From Pelomonas sp. CA6 (lineage in GTDB: Bacteria > Pseudomonadota > Gammaproteobacteria > Burkholderiales > Burkholderiaceae_C), in contig NZ_JAKZFD010000015.1 in the NCBI RefSeq assembly GCF_022549225.1, forward strand, positions 1-64,000: DNA of 64,000 bases, in the 5' to 3' direction. The notes beneath the pieces are model-generated. The model did not search any database. It was not told the origin of the DNA and saw nothing but the letters and a program-made list of their open reading frames with translations. Shown piece by piece: positions 26,585 through 35,879 of the stretch. The first letter of the stretch is position 1; each line of letters starts with the position of its first letter. The position numbers were made by a program, and so were the translations under genes.

Positions 26585-28057
26585 TCAGCGCGGCAGCACA
26601 AATGTGGATTTCTCTTGAACACTGTACTGCCGTTCGCCGCCTTGCGCCTCCCGGACGATCGAGAAGTGGATGGGGTGCGCCCCCGCCTTCTCATTGGCCG
26701 CGATCTCCGGCGGCACGCGCAGGGCCAGCGTGACCCAGCGCGCCTGCGCCGCATCAACCGTGATGGTGCCCGGCGCCGGCACAAAGCCCAGGCCCGGCAG
26801 TCCGTCCACCGACAGGTGGAAACGCTGCGGCAACTCCGTCGCGTTCATGATCTGCAGCCGGTAGACGTTCTCGATGTAGCCATCCTCGACCTGACGCGCC
26901 AGCGCGGCGCGATCACGAACGATGTCCACCTTGAACGGCGTGCGCATCATCAGGCTCACGACCAGGGCGACGCAGATCAGCACCAGCCCGGCGGTATAGA
27001 CCAGCACGCGGGGCCGGAACATGCGCCGACGGACCTGTTCCTTGGTCCAGCCGTTGGCCATGCCATGCTGGGTGTCGTAGCGAATGAGGCCGCGCGCATA
27101 GCCCATCTTGTCCATCACGTCGTCGCAGACGTCGATGCAGGCCGCGCAGCCGATGCACTCGTATTGAAGACCCTTGCGGATGTCGATGCCCGTGGGGCAG
27201 ACCTGGACGCAGAGCGTGCAGTCGACGCAAGATCCCAGGCCCAGCGCCTTGGGGTCCGCCTTCTTGGAACGCGAGCCCCGCGGTTCGCCGCGCGTCTCGT
27301 CGTAGGAAATGATCATCGTGTCCTTGTCGAACATCGCGCTCTGGAAGCGCGCGTAAGGACACATGTATTTGCAGACCTGCTCGCGCATGTAGCCGGCATT
27401 GCCATAGGTGGCAAAACCGTAGAACAGCACCCAGAAGGTTTCCCAGGGCCCCAGCGACGCGGCGGTGCGCATCAGGCCCAGCGAACCGAGGATCTCCTGG
27501 CCCAGCATGGTGATGGGCGTGAAGTAGCCCACGAAGGTGAAACCGGTCCACAGGCCGATCGCGATCCAGGCCGCCTGCTTGCCGCTCTTGCGCCAGAGCT
27601 TGTTCAAGCTCCATGGCGCGGCATCGAGCTTGATGCGTGCCTGGCGGTCGCCTTCAAAGCGCCGCTCCACCCACAGGTAGATCTCGGTGTACACCGTCTG
27701 CGGGCAGGCATAGCCGCACCACAGCCGGCCTGCCACCGCGGTGAACAGGAACAGGCCATACGCCGAAATCAGCAGGATGGCCGTCAGGTAGATGAAGTCC
27801 TGCGGATACAGGACCAGTTCGAAGATGTAGAAACGGCGCGCGCCCAGGTCGAACAGCACGGCCTGGCGACCGTTCCAGTTCAGCCAAGGCAGCCCGTAGA
27901 ACAGCAGTTGGGTGAGCCAGACCAGGGCCCAGCGCCAGGTGGCGAACCACCCGGACACGCTGCGCGGATAGATTTTCTTCTGCGCCTGGTAGAGAGAAAC
28001 GTATTGCGACCCCTCCCCTTCGGAGGACGTGGCGGCAGCTGGCTTGGACTGGCTCAT
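26585..28057 (-). CDS. ccoG: Cytochrome c oxidase accessory protein CcoG
   Basis: A 490-residue membrane ferredoxin-like protein (RdxA/FixG family), shown elsewhere to help copper delivery to cbb3 oxidase. There are five or so membrane segments. The cluster CGYACPQTVYTE and two 4Fe-4S motifs, SCVDCTLCVQVCPTGIDIRKG and CIGCAACIDVCD, are all intact. A C-terminal Ig-like domain (about residues 375-490, IMNATELPQRFHLS) completes the family layout. The ATG giving MSQSKPAA is chosen over an upstream GTG. It follows ccoP in the cluster. Confidence 0.95.
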   Translation of the reverse strand: MSQSKPAAATSSEGEGSQYVSLYQAQKKIYPRSVSGWFATWRWALVWLTQLLFYGLPWLNWNGRQAVLFDLGARRFYIFELVLYPQDFIYLTAILLISAYGLFLFTAVAGRLWCGYACPQTVYTEIYLWVERRFEGDRQARIKLDAAPWSLNKLWRKSGKQAAWIAIGLWTGFTFVGYFTPITMLGQEILGSLGLMRTAASLGPWETFWVLFYGFATYGNAGYMREQVCKYMCPYARFQSAMFDKDTMIISYDETRGEPRGSRSKKADPKALGLGSCVDCTLCVQVCPTGIDIRKGLQYECIGCAACIDVCDDVMDKMGYARGLIRYDTQHGMANGWTKEQVRRRMFRPRVLVYTAGLVLICVALVVSLMMRTPFKVDIVRDRAALARQVEDGYIENVYRLQIMNATELPQRFHLSVDGLPGLGFVPAPGTITVDAAQARWVTLALRVPPEIAANEKAGAHPIHFSIVREAQGGERQYSVQEKSTFVLPR

Positions 28058-28147
28058 CGGTACGACTTTCGCTTCACCCCCGCGGTCCGCCAGCACCCGA
28101 CCTTGGATCGGGCCAGGACGCTGGCGGCGCGTCAGCGAAGCAGGGAC

Positions 28148-29047
28148 TCAACGCTTGTTGGAGAGGCTCCAGACATAGGCGCCGAGCACGCGGATCTGCT
28201 CGGGGCTGAGGCGGGACTCATGAGCCGGCATGACGTTGTTCTTGCCGTTGTTGATCATGTCCATCACCGCTTGCTCGCCCCAGCCATGCAACCAGACCTT
28301 GTCGGTCAGGTTCGGGGCGCCCAGGGCCTGGTTGCCCTTGCCGTCCGGACCGTGGCAGGCCGCGCAAGCACCGAACTTGGGCTTGCCCAGTTGCGCCGCG
28401 ATCGCGTTGTGCGGGCTACCGGAGAGGCTCAGCACGTAGTTGGCGAGATTGCGGACGTCGTCCGAGGTCCCAACCGCGGCGGCCATCGGCGGCATCACGC
28501 CGTTGCGACCCTTGCTGATGGTCTGGATGATGGTGTCGTGGTCGCCACCGTACAGCCAGTCCTTGTCGGTCAGGTTGGGGAAGCCCTTGGAGCCGCGCGC
28601 GTCGGCGCCATGGCAGCTGGCGCAGTTGTTGGCGAACAGACGCTCGCCAATACCCATTGCCGCCGGGTCGGTCGCCAGCGCATCGGCGCTCTTGCCGTTG
28701 AACTGGGCATAGACCTCGCTGATGGCCTTCTGCGCCTTGGCCTGTTCGTTCTGGTACTGACCGGCACTGCTCCAGCCCAGGGTGCCCGCGTAGGTACCCA
28801 GGCCCGGGTAGAGCGCCAGATAGGCACCCGAGAAGACCACGGTCAGCACGAACAGGCCCATCCACCAGCGCGGCAGCGGGTTGTTCAGCTCACGCAGGTC
28901 CTCGTCCCAGACGTGGCCGGTGGTGTTGTCGTTGGCCATCACGCGGCGGCGCGCCGCGATCATGAGCAGGACCAGGCAGGCGATCAGACCGACCACGGTC
29001 GTGGCAGCCACGAAGACCGCCCAGCCCCCCGAAATAAAGTCACTCAT
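28148..29047 (-). CDS. ccoP: cbb3 oxidase di-haem subunit III CcoP
   Basis: A 299-residue membrane-anchored cytochrome c with two CXXCH haem sites, CASCHGAD and CAACHGPD, which passes electrons to CcoO/CcoN. The N-terminal half has two helices (residues 8-30 and 55-75) around VWDEDLRELNNPLPRWW, the family hallmark. Axial methionines appear in GVMPPMAA and NVMPAHES. The ATG overlaps the 3' end of ccoQ by 8 bases. Normal length. Confidence 0.97.
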   Translation of the reverse strand: MSDFISGGWAVFVAATTVVGLIACLVLLMIAARRRVMANDNTTGHVWDEDLRELNNPLPRWWMGLFVLTVVFSGAYLALYPGLGTYAGTLGWSSAGQYQNEQAKAQKAISEVYAQFNGKSADALATDPAAMGIGERLFANNCASCHGADARGSKGFPNLTDKDWLYGGDHDTIIQTISKGRNGVMPPMAAAVGTSDDVRNLANYVLSLSGSPHNAIAAQLGKPKFGACAACHGPDGKGNQALGAPNLTDKVWLHGWGEQAVMDMINNGKNNVMPAHESRLSPEQIRVLGAYVWSLSNKR

Positions 29048-29210
29048 TCTTTGCTCCTTGCTTCGCCACCTCGGGTTCATCCGCGAACGGCAGCGCAGCC
29101 AGTTCATCGAAGCGGGCGCGATTGCGCTTGGCATAGGCCCATGCGGCGATGCCGATGAAGGCCACCATGGAGGCGAGCGTCACGAAAACGCGCACGTCAT
29201 TGATATCCAT
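29040..29210 (-). CDS. ccoQ: cbb3 oxidase small subunit CcoQ
   Basis: A 56-residue single-span protein: MDINDVRVFVTLASMVAFIG followed by IAAWAYAKRNRARFDELAAL and an acidic tail. This is the CcoQ/FixQ pattern of one helix plus a Lys/Arg-Asn-Arg border. It stabilises the oxidase complex. GGAG precedes the ATG, and it lies between ccoO (12 bases away) and ccoP (8-base overlap). Confidence 0.93.
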   Translation of the reverse strand: MDINDVRVFVTLASMVAFIGIAAWAYAKRNRARFDELAALPFADEPEVAKQGAKNE

Positions 29211-29221
29211 GGTGTATCTCC

Positions 29222-29848
29222 TTAGCGCTTGAGCGCGGTGCCCATCACCTGCAGGTAGGCGATCACGGCTTCCAGCTCGGTCTTGCCCTTCACGTCCTCG
29301 GCCGACTTGGCGATCTCTTCATCGCTGTACGGCACACCCAGGGTGCGCAGAGCGCGCATCTTGGGCGCCACGTCCGCCGGGTTCAGCGGGCTGGTGGCCA
29401 GCCACGGATAGGCGGGCATGTTGGACTCGGGCACCAGATCACGCGGGTTGATCAGGTGGATGCGGTGCCATTCGTCGCTGTACTTGCCGCCCACGCGGGC
29501 CAGGTCAGGACCGGTGCGCTTGCTGCCCCACTGGAAGGGGTGGTCGTAGACGAATTCGCCGGCCACCGAGTAGGGGCCATAGCGCAGCGTCTCGGCGCGG
29601 AAGGGACGGATCATCTGCGAGTGGCAGTTGTAGCAGCCTTCGCGGACGTAGATGTCCCGACCGGACAGCTGCAGCGCGGTGTAGGGCTTGAGGCCTTCCA
29701 CCGGCTGGGTGGTCGAGCGCTGGAAGAACAGCGGCACGATTTCCACCAGGCCGCCGACCGCGACGGTCAGCAGCACCAGCACGATCATCAGGAAGTTGCT
29801 GGTCTCGATGCGCTCGTGACCGGCAGGCTTGTGCGTCGTTGTTGCCAT
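29222..29848 (-). CDS. ccoO: cbb3 oxidase mono-haem subunit II CcoO
   Basis: A 208-residue membrane-anchored cytochrome c. The N-terminal helix (about 18-40) is followed by [21 protein letters not shown], with the single CXXCH haem site. Then come [21 protein letters not shown] and the axial Met of [16 protein letters not shown] precedes the ATG. It is 15 bases from ccoN. Confidence 0.97.
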   Translation of the reverse strand: MATTTHKPAGHERIETSNFLMIVLVLLTVAVGGLVEIVPLFFQRSTTQPVEGLKPYTALQLSGRDIYVREGCYNCHSQMIRPFRAETLRYGPYSVAGEFVYDHPFQWGSKRTGPDLARVGGKYSDEWHRIHLINPRDLVPESNMPAYPWLATSPLNPADVAPKMRALRTLGVPYSDEEIAKSAEDVKGKTELEAVIAYLQVMGTALKR

Positions 29849-29863
29849 CTTGTTCTCCTTGTC

Positions 29864-31330
29864 TCAGGCGTGAGCGACCACGGCCGGGATGGGCTGGGGC
29901 TGCACACGGCCCGCGCGCACCGTCATCACCACGTTCCAGGCCATCACGCACATGCCGGCGAGGTACAGCAGACCGCCGCCCAGACGGATGACGTAGAACG
30001 GGAAGGTGGCCTTGACGCTCTCGACAAAGGTGTAGACCAGGGTGCCGTCAGGGTTGACCGCACGCCACATCAGACCTTGCATCACGCCGGCGATCCACAT
30101 CGCGGCGATGTACAGCACGATGCCGATGGTGGCGATCCAGAAGTGCACTTCGATCGCGCGCTTCGAGTACATCTCGGTGCGGCCGAACATGCGCGGGATC
30201 AGGTGATACAGGCAGCCCATGGAGATCAGGCCCACCCAACCCAGAGCGCCGGAGTGCACGTGGCCCACGGTCCAGTCGGTGTAGTGCGACAGCGCGTTCA
30301 CCGTCTTGATCGACATCATCGGACCTTCGAAGGTCGACATGCCGTAGAAGGACAGCGACACGATCAGGAAACGCAGGATCGGGTCATCGCGCAGCTTGTG
30401 CCAGGCACCCGACAGGGTCATGATGCCGTTGATCATGCCGCCCCAGCTCGGCGCCAGCAGCACCAGCGAGAACAGCATGCCCACCGATTGCGCCCAGTCG
30501 GGCAGCGCGGTGTAGTGCAGGTGGTGCGGACCCGCCCACATGTAAGTGAAGATCAGCGCCCAGAAGTGCACGATGGACAGGCGATAGCTGTACACCGGGC
30601 GGCCGGCCTGCTTGGGGATGTAGTAGTACATCATCCCGAGGAAGCCAGCGGTCAGGAAGAAGCCCACGGCGTTATGGCCGTACCACCACTGCACCATCGC
30701 GTCCTGCACGCCCGCATAAGCCGAGTAGCTCTTGAACATGCTGACCGGGATCTCGGCGCTGTTGACCAGGTGCAGCAGCGCCACGGCGATGATGAAGGCG
30801 CCGAAGAACCAGTTCGCCACATAGATGTGGCGAATCTTGCGGGTGCCGACGGTGCCAAAGAACACGATGGCGTAGGAGACCCACACCAGCGTGATCAGGA
30901 TGTCGATCGGCCACTCCAGTTCAGCGTATTCCTTGCCGGTGGTCAGGCCCAGCGGCAGCGTGACCACCGCGGAAAGGATGACCAGCTGCCAGCCCCAGAA
31001 GGTGAACCAGGCCAGGCCCGGTGCGAACAGCTTGGTCTGGCAGGTGCGCTGGACCACGTGGAAGGCAGTGGCCATCAGCGTGCAGCCACCGAATGCGAAG
31101 ATCACCGCGTTGGTGTGCAGCGGCCGCAGACGGCCGTAGCTGAGCCAGGAAATGCCCAGATTCAGCTCGGGCCAGGTCAGCTGGGCGGCGATCACCACGC
31201 CTACCAGCATGCCTATCACGCCCCAAAGCACGGCAGCGAGCGCAAAGGCTCGCACCACGCCATCTTCGTAGGTCGGTGCTCCTGCACGACCCTTGTCCAG
31301 CGCGCCGGCCGGACCCGCAAGGCTTGTCAT
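29864..31330 (-). CDS. ccoN: cbb3-type cytochrome c oxidase catalytic subunit I CcoN
   Basis: A 488-residue haem-copper oxidase subunit with 12 membrane helices, the high-affinity terminal oxidase of microaerobic growth. It carries the expected helix-borne histidines, for example in [38 protein letters not shown] and [11 protein letters not shown]. The cross-link tyrosine is expected in the helix containing [16 protein letters not shown] is 6 bases before the ATG. A perfect FNR box with matching -10 spacing lies upstream, within the end of ccoS, so ccoN probably has its own anaerobic promoter. Confidence 0.97.
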   Translation of the reverse strand: MTSLAGPAGALDKGRAGAPTYEDGVVRAFALAAVLWGVIGMLVGVVIAAQLTWPELNLGISWLSYGRLRPLHTNAVIFAFGGCTLMATAFHVVQRTCQTKLFAPGLAWFTFWGWQLVILSAVVTLPLGLTTGKEYAELEWPIDILITLVWVSYAIVFFGTVGTRKIRHIYVANWFFGAFIIAVALLHLVNSAEIPVSMFKSYSAYAGVQDAMVQWWYGHNAVGFFLTAGFLGMMYYYIPKQAGRPVYSYRLSIVHFWALIFTYMWAGPHHLHYTALPDWAQSVGMLFSLVLLAPSWGGMINGIMTLSGAWHKLRDDPILRFLIVSLSFYGMSTFEGPMMSIKTVNALSHYTDWTVGHVHSGALGWVGLISMGCLYHLIPRMFGRTEMYSKRAIEVHFWIATIGIVLYIAAMWIAGVMQGLMWRAVNPDGTLVYTFVESVKATFPFYVIRLGGGLLYLAGMCVMAWNVVMTVRAGRVQPQPIPAVVAHA

Positions 31331-31369
31331 TGTTGCTCCTTGATCGTCATGATCGACAGGTTGGGATTC

Positions 31370-31552
31370 TTAGTGGCCGCTTAAGGGAGCGGCTTGATCG
31401 CCATCAACAAGCGGTGCCTCCTCCTGGAGGATGCGCCGCCCTTCCTGATCCAGCTCCTCGAGTTGGCCGGTGTGCACCGCCCATCCCAAGACCCCCAGGA
31501 TCATCAGCACCAGAAGCACCGACAGGGGGATCAGCACGTACATCACTTCCAT
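31370..31552 (-). CDS. ccoS: cbb3 oxidase maturation protein CcoS
   Basis: A 60-residue single-span protein: MEVMYVLIPLSVLLVLMILG, then GWAVHTGQLEELDQEGRRIL, the CcoS/FixS pattern, including the (S/T)GQ(F/L)(D/E)(D/E)L motif after the helix. It is needed for haem/copper insertion into CcoN in other bacteria. It overlaps the ccoI stop by one base (TGATG). Its last 20 codons contain an FNR site. Confidence 0.93.
   Translation of the reverse strand: MEVMYVLIPLSVLLVLMILGVLGWAVHTGQLEELDQEGRRILQEEAPLVDGDQAAPLSGH
31394..31407 (-). promoter_or_regulatory. Perfect FNR box within ccoS, upstream of ccoN
   Basis: TTGATCGCCATCAA matches TTGAT-N4-ATCAA at 10 of 10 positions. Reading leftwards, AAGAAT starts 23 bases after the box, the position of a -10 in a class II FNR promoter. 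The predicted start near 31359 leaves a leader of about 28 nt before ccoN. Confidence 0.9.
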
Positions 31553-33924
31553 CAGGCTCTTCCGGTTTTGACGTCAACATCGCCGTTTCGTCCCAGCCTC
31601 ATGGCATTGGCGACGACCAGCAGCGAACTCAGCGCCATCCCCAGGCCCGCAGCCCAGGGAGGCAGCCACCCCACCAGCGCGAGCGGGATGCAGGCGGCGT
31701 TGTAGGCCGCGGCCCAGGCGAGGTTCTGGCGAATCACGCGGCGAGTGTCGTCGGCCTTCTGTAGCGTAGCGACAACATCCAGTAACCTTCCTGACAACAA
31801 GATACCGTCGGCGCGCGCTCTGGCGAGTTCGGCGCCCTGCCCCATCGCCAGCGAAACATCGGCCTGGGCGAGCACCGGCGCGTCGTTGATGCCATCGCCC
31901 AGCATCAGCACGCGGTGCCCCGCTTGTTGCAGTGCGCGCACATGCGTGAGCTTGTCCTCCGGCGACGCGGCCGCCTGCCATTCGTCGATGCCCGCCGCCT
32001 CGGCCAGTTCGGCAACACGCGGCAGCGCATCCCCGGACAGCAGCAGCACTCGCAAGCCGCGCGCGCGCATGGCTTGCACCGCGGCCTTCGCGTCGTCGCG
32101 CAGCCCTTCCTCGAAACGCCAGGCCAGCAACGCCTCGCCGTCCAGCGACAGCGCCAACTGGGCGGCCACGGGCAGCGGCGTCGTCGACACCCAGGCCGGC
32201 GAACCCAGGCGCCAGCTGCGGCCGTCGGCGTCCACGCCCAGCAACCCCTGGCCTGGAAACTCCTGGATGCGCTGCCAGTGATCGGCCGTGGGGAGCGCCT
32301 GCGGATCCAGCCCCCCTGCAAAACGACCGCCATCCGGCACGGCCTGCGCCGCCTCCCCGGGCTGCATCACCGAACGCAGCAGACCCTGGGCGCGGGGATG
32401 GCGCGAGGCCTGTGCCAGCGCCACCGCATGCAGCAAGGCCTCGTCGTGCCTGGCCTGTGGCAGGGCCGCGGACCAGCAGGGTTGCGCATGGGTGCGCTCG
32501 TCGCTGAGCGTGCCGGTCTTGTCCAGCACCAAGGTGTCCACCCGCGCCAGATGCTCCAACGCATCCAGCCGCGACAGCAGCACGCCGCGGCGCGCCAGCC
32601 CGCCGGCCGCCCCCAGCCAGGCGGACGGCGCCGCCAGGCTCAGCGCGCAGGGGCAGGTGACGATCAGCACCGCCACCGACACCGCCAGCGCGCGGCTGGG
32701 ATCGACGAACTGCCAGGCCACCGCGGCCAGCCCGGCGATCAGCAGCACGGCCCAGATGAAGGGGCCCGCGACGCGATCGGCCATGCGCAGCTCGCCGGGG
32801 CGCTGGGTCAGTGCCTGGCGCATCAGCCGCACGATGGCGGCATGGCGCGTGTCTTCGCCCACCCGGGTCACGCGCAGCAGCAACGGCGCCTGCAGGTTCA
32901 GGCTGCCCGCCAGCACGGCATCGCCGGCCGCTTTGGGCTGAGGCGTGGCCTCACCGCTCAGCAGCGCCTCGTCGGCGGCGCTGGCGCCCTGGGTCACCAC
33001 CGCGTCGGCGGGAAAGGACTGCCCGGCGGGAACGCGGATCAGATCGCCGACCTGCAGCAGCTCGGGCCGCACCCAGTCCTGGGTCCGTCCGTCGGGGTCC
33101 AGGCGCTCCACCTTGTCGGGCAGGTGGGCCGCGCCTTGTTCCAGCGCCTCGGCCGCGCGCTGGCGGGCGCGCAGTTCCAGATAGCGCCCGGCGAGCAGAA
33201 AGCTCAAGAACATGGTCACCGAGTCGTAATAGACCTCGTGGCCGAAGGGCCCGCCCGGGTCCAGCGTCACGCCGGTGCTGGCGACGAAGGCCACCAGCAG
33301 CCCCAGCGACACCGGCACATCCATGCCCGCCTTGCGCTGCCGCAGTTGCGCCCAGGCGGCGCTGAAGAAGGGACCGGCGGCCAGCAGCATGGCCGGCAGC
33401 GTCAGCACCCATTGCCCCCAGTTCAGCAGCTGCAACTGGTCCGGCGTGATCTCGCCGGGCTCGGCGACATAGCTGGGCCAGGCCAGCATCATCACCTGCA
33501 TCATCAGGAAGCCAGCGACGAAGAGCCGCCACAGCGCCTGCCGGTGCGCCTGCTTGCGCAGCTTGCGCGCCGGGGCGGCCAGGTCGGGCACGGCTTCGTA
33601 GCCGGCGCGCCGTATCGCGTCCTGCAGTGCGCTCAGGCTGGTGCGTTGCGGATTCCAGAGCAGGCTCAGGCGTTCGCTGGCGCCATTGACGCGCGCCTCC
33701 ACCACCCCGGCGCAGCGCACCAGGGCCTGCTCGATGATCTCAGCGCAGGCCGCGCAATGCATGCCCGCCAGGCGCAGTTGCGAGCGCGCCAGACGGGTGC
33801 CGTCCGCCCCCTGTTCCCACTCGGTGAAGCCGGACAGCTCCGCGTCGGGGGACGCTCTCTCCAGATCGCTCCGGGACGGGGATTCGGCTTCGGCGGGGCC
33901 GGCGGGAGCGAGGAAGGCGGACAT
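31552..33924 (-). CDS. ccoI: Copper-exporting P1B-type ATPase CcoI
   Basis: A 790-residue heavy-metal P-type ATPase (CcoI/FixI/CopA2), which exports copper for cbb3 oxidase assembly. The N-terminal metal-binding domain has GMHCAAC (Cys 57 and 60). Eight membrane segments include the transport motif TCPCALSLA. DKTGTLSDE (phosphorylation Asp), an HP-type motif in QASRHPRAQG, and GDGINDAP are intact. The ATG giving MSAFLAPAGP is preferred; two earlier ATGs are possible and neither has a clear ribosome-binding site. It is the first gene of the ccoI-ccoS unit and divergent from the DUF192 gene. Confidence 0.94.
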   Translation of the reverse strand: MSAFLAPAGPAEAESPSRSDLERASPDAELSGFTEWEQGADGTRLARSQLRLAGMHCAACAEIIEQALVRCAGVVEARVNGASERLSLLWNPQRTSLSALQDAIRRAGYEAVPDLAAPARKLRKQAHRQALWRLFVAGFLMMQVMMLAWPSYVAEPGEITPDQLQLLNWGQWVLTLPAMLLAAGPFFSAAWAQLRQRKAGMDVPVSLGLLVAFVASTGVTLDPGGPFGHEVYYDSVTMFLSFLLAGRYLELRARQRAAEALEQGAAHLPDKVERLDPDGRTQDWVRPELLQVGDLIRVPAGQSFPADAVVTQGASAADEALLSGEATPQPKAAGDAVLAGSLNLQAPLLLRVTRVGEDTRHAAIVRLMRQALTQRPGELRMADRVAGPFIWAVLLIAGLAAVAWQFVDPSRALAVSVAVLIVTCPCALSLAAPSAWLGAAGGLARRGVLLSRLDALEHLARVDTLVLDKTGTLSDERTHAQPCWSAALPQARHDEALLHAVALAQASRHPRAQGLLRSVMQPGEAAQAVPDGGRFAGGLDPQALPTADHWQRIQEFPGQGLLGVDADGRSWRLGSPAWVSTTPLPVAAQLALSLDGEALLAWRFEEGLRDDAKAAVQAMRARGLRVLLLSGDALPRVAELAEAAGIDEWQAAASPEDKLTHVRALQQAGHRVLMLGDGINDAPVLAQADVSLAMGQGAELARARADGILLSGRLLDVVATLQKADDTRRVIRQNLAWAAAYNAACIPLALVGWLPPWAAGLGMALSSLLVVANAMRLGRNGDVDVKTGRA

Positions 33925-33959
33925 GGCAGCCATAATCCGAAAAACCGCACCCTGGCAAC

Positions 33960-34409
33960 ATGACATACATCAAGACACTGCTCACTTTCCTGGCGGCCGC
34001 CCTGTTTTCCAGCGCGGCCCCGGCCCAGGACGCCCCCCAGTCGCTGCCCATGGTGCAGTTGAACGCCGGCATGCACCTGATCCACGCCGAAGTGGCGCAG
34101 ACGGACGCCCAGCGCGCGATCGGCCTGATGCACCGCAGCAGCATGCCGCAGAACAACGGCATGCTGTTCGTGTTCGAACAAGCGGCGCAGCAGTGCTTCT
34201 GGATGCGCAACACTCTGATCCCGCTGTCCATCGCCTTCATCGACGACGCCGGCAAGGTGGTCAACATCGCCGACATGCAGCCGATGAACGAAACCTCACA
34301 CTGCTCGGCCAAGCCGGTGCGCTATGCGCTGGAGATGAATGTCGGCTGGTTCGCCAAGCGCGGCATCAAGGCCGGGACCCAACTGGGCGGGCCGTTCTGG
34401 AAGCACTGA
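33960..34409 (+). CDS. DUF192 family exported protein
   Basis: A 149-residue protein with a signal peptide (MTYIKTLLTFLAAALFSSAA, cleavage near APAQD) and a single DUF192 domain. The conserved features AEVAQTDAQRAIGLMHRSSM, GMLFVFEQ, CFWMRNTLIPLSIAFID and MNVGWFAKRGIKAG are all present. It is probably periplasmic; the family has no agreed function. It is divergent from ccoI (35 bases between starts) and convergent with a two-component kinase. Confidence 0.88.
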   Translation: MTYIKTLLTFLAAALFSSAAPAQDAPQSLPMVQLNAGMHLIHAEVAQTDAQRAIGLMHRSSMPQNNGMLFVFEQAAQQCFWMRNTLIPLSIAFIDDAGKVVNIADMQPMNETSHCSAKPVRYALEMNVGWFAKRGIKAGTQLGGPFWKH

Positions 34410-34417
34410 GCCCCGCG

Positions 34418-35821
34418 CTAATGCTTCAGCAGCCAGCTGATACGCAGACCGGCCACCTCTGGGCGCGTCTGCGTGCGCCAGTGGCCACCAAGGCGTTGGA
34501 CGATCTCGAACGCGATCGCCAGCCCCAGTCCGGAACCGCCATCCCCTCGGATGTCGGCACGCTCGCCGCGCCAGAAGGGCTCGCACAAGCGCGGCAGGTC
34601 CTGCTCGGCAATGCCCGGCCCGTCGTCCTCGATCTCCACCCGTACGCCTTGCGGGCTTGACGCGGCGCGCAGCACGATGGCCTGCCCGCCATAGCGCAGC
34701 GCGTTGTCCAGCACGTTGGTCAACGCCTCGCCGAGCCAGATGGGGTGCGCGTGCGCGAGCAGCGGCATGGCGGGCAATTCCAGGCTCAGGCTGCGGCCGG
34801 CACGCAGCGCGCGCAGAGCCATCGGCTCTGCAGCCTCCCTGAGCAGCGGCCGTATGTCCATCCGCTCAACCTCCCCTTCGGTGGCCAAGGCCGCCTCGGC
34901 GCGCGCCAGGCTCAACAACTGCGTGGTCAGGCGGCTCATACGCTCGGTCGATCCCAACAGCGCCCGCGTCAGCGGCGCCACGGCAGCCTCCGCCACGGGG
35001 TGCTGACCCAGCTCCAGCGCCAGCTCCTGGGTGAGCACGCGCAGCCCAGCCACCGGCGTGCGCAGCTGATGGGCCGCATCGGCCACGAAACGGCGCTGCA
35101 AGGCCACCGACTGCTGAACCTCCTGCAAGAGCTGGTTGATGCGCTCAATCAAGGGCGCGGCCTCGGCTGGCACGCCTTGCAAGGGCAAGGGCCGCAGATC
35201 GTTGACCGCGCGCTGCGCCGCCTCGTGCGCGATCTCGCGCAGCGGCCGCACGGAACGGCGGATGCGCCAGGCCAGCAGCAAGGCGCTCAGCCCGCCCAGT
35301 GCCAGCGTGGGCAAGGCCAGTGCGACCAGCACATCCTGCATCAGCCGCCGGCGCTTGCCCAGCGACTCCACGACGATCAGCGACACCGAACGGTCCAGCA
35401 TCGGCGAGGCCAGCGAGAACAGCACGCCGCGCACCGGCTGGCCGCGGTAGCGGCCGTCGAACATCCGCGGCCGCTCGAAACTCTGGCGCTGCGGCTGGGG
35501 TTGCGGCACCTGATCGTCGCCGGCCAACACCTGGCCGCGCTCGTCGACCAGCGCGAAGCTGCTGCGCTCGTTGCCCTCCCAGTTGAGCAACTCCATGGTC
35601 TGGCGACTGACGTCCAGCAGCGCCGAACGCTCGGTCCAGGCCACCTTGGTGGCCAGCGCGGTCACTGCGTCCTGCAGGCCGCGATCGAAGGCCGAGTTCG
35701 CCGCCGCGCGGGCCAGCCAGTAGCCGGTGGCACCCGTGGCTGCACTGCCCAGCACCCAGATCCACAGCAACGGCCCGAGCAGCTGCCGCCGCAAGCTGGA
35801 GCGGCGCGGCGGCGCGCTCAT
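34418..35821 (-). CDS. QseC/TctE-like sensor histidine kinase
   Basis: A 467-residue sensor. Membrane segments at about 15-37 and 163-186 enclose a periplasmic region of the 2CSK_N type found in TctE/QseC. HAMP follows, then HisKA with His 251 in DAAHQLRTPVAGLR, and an ATPase domain (NVLDNALRYGG, DDGPGI, GSGLGLAIAFEIV). The ligand cannot be inferred: the TctE relatives sense tricarboxylates and QseC has been linked to metals or catecholamines. It lies 58 bases after the response regulator. Confidence 0.88.
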   Translation of the reverse strand: MSAPPRRSSLRRQLLGPLLWIWVLGSAATGATGYWLARAAANSAFDRGLQDAVTALATKVAWTERSALLDVSRQTMELLNWEGNERSSFALVDERGQVLAGDDQVPQPQPQRQSFERPRMFDGRYRGQPVRGVLFSLASPMLDRSVSLIVVESLGKRRRLMQDVLVALALPTLALGGLSALLLAWRIRRSVRPLREIAHEAAQRAVNDLRPLPLQGVPAEAAPLIERINQLLQEVQQSVALQRRFVADAAHQLRTPVAGLRVLTQELALELGQHPVAEAAVAPLTRALLGSTERMSRLTTQLLSLARAEAALATEGEVERMDIRPLLREAAEPMALRALRAGRSLSLELPAMPLLAHAHPIWLGEALTNVLDNALRYGGQAIVLRAASSPQGVRVEIEDDGPGIAEQDLPRLCEPFWRGERADIRGDGGSGLGLAIAFEIVQRLGGHWRTQTRPEVAGLRISWLLKH

Positions 35822-35879
35822 CGGCCCCCCGCGGGCGCCGCGCGCGCCGGTCCACGCCCGGCCTCACGGTCCCGTCGCG

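Noticed and set aside
26420-29158. Very long plus-strand reading frame opposite the cco genes (912 codons)
   Set aside because: It lies wholly antisense to ccoG, ccoP and neighbours, which have full domain matches. Its composition (His/Gln/Arg/Ala-rich) is that of a high-GC shadow frame.
31340-31353. FNR-like TTGAT-CGTC-ATGAT just before ccoN
   Set aside because: 8 of 10 matches and centred only 16 bases before the ATG; the perfect box at 31394 explains regulation better.
33960-33973. FNR-like ATGAC-ATAC-ATCAA near the ccoI start
   Set aside because: Only 8 of 10 matches, lies within the DUF192 coding start, and has no -10 at a suitable distance for ccoI.
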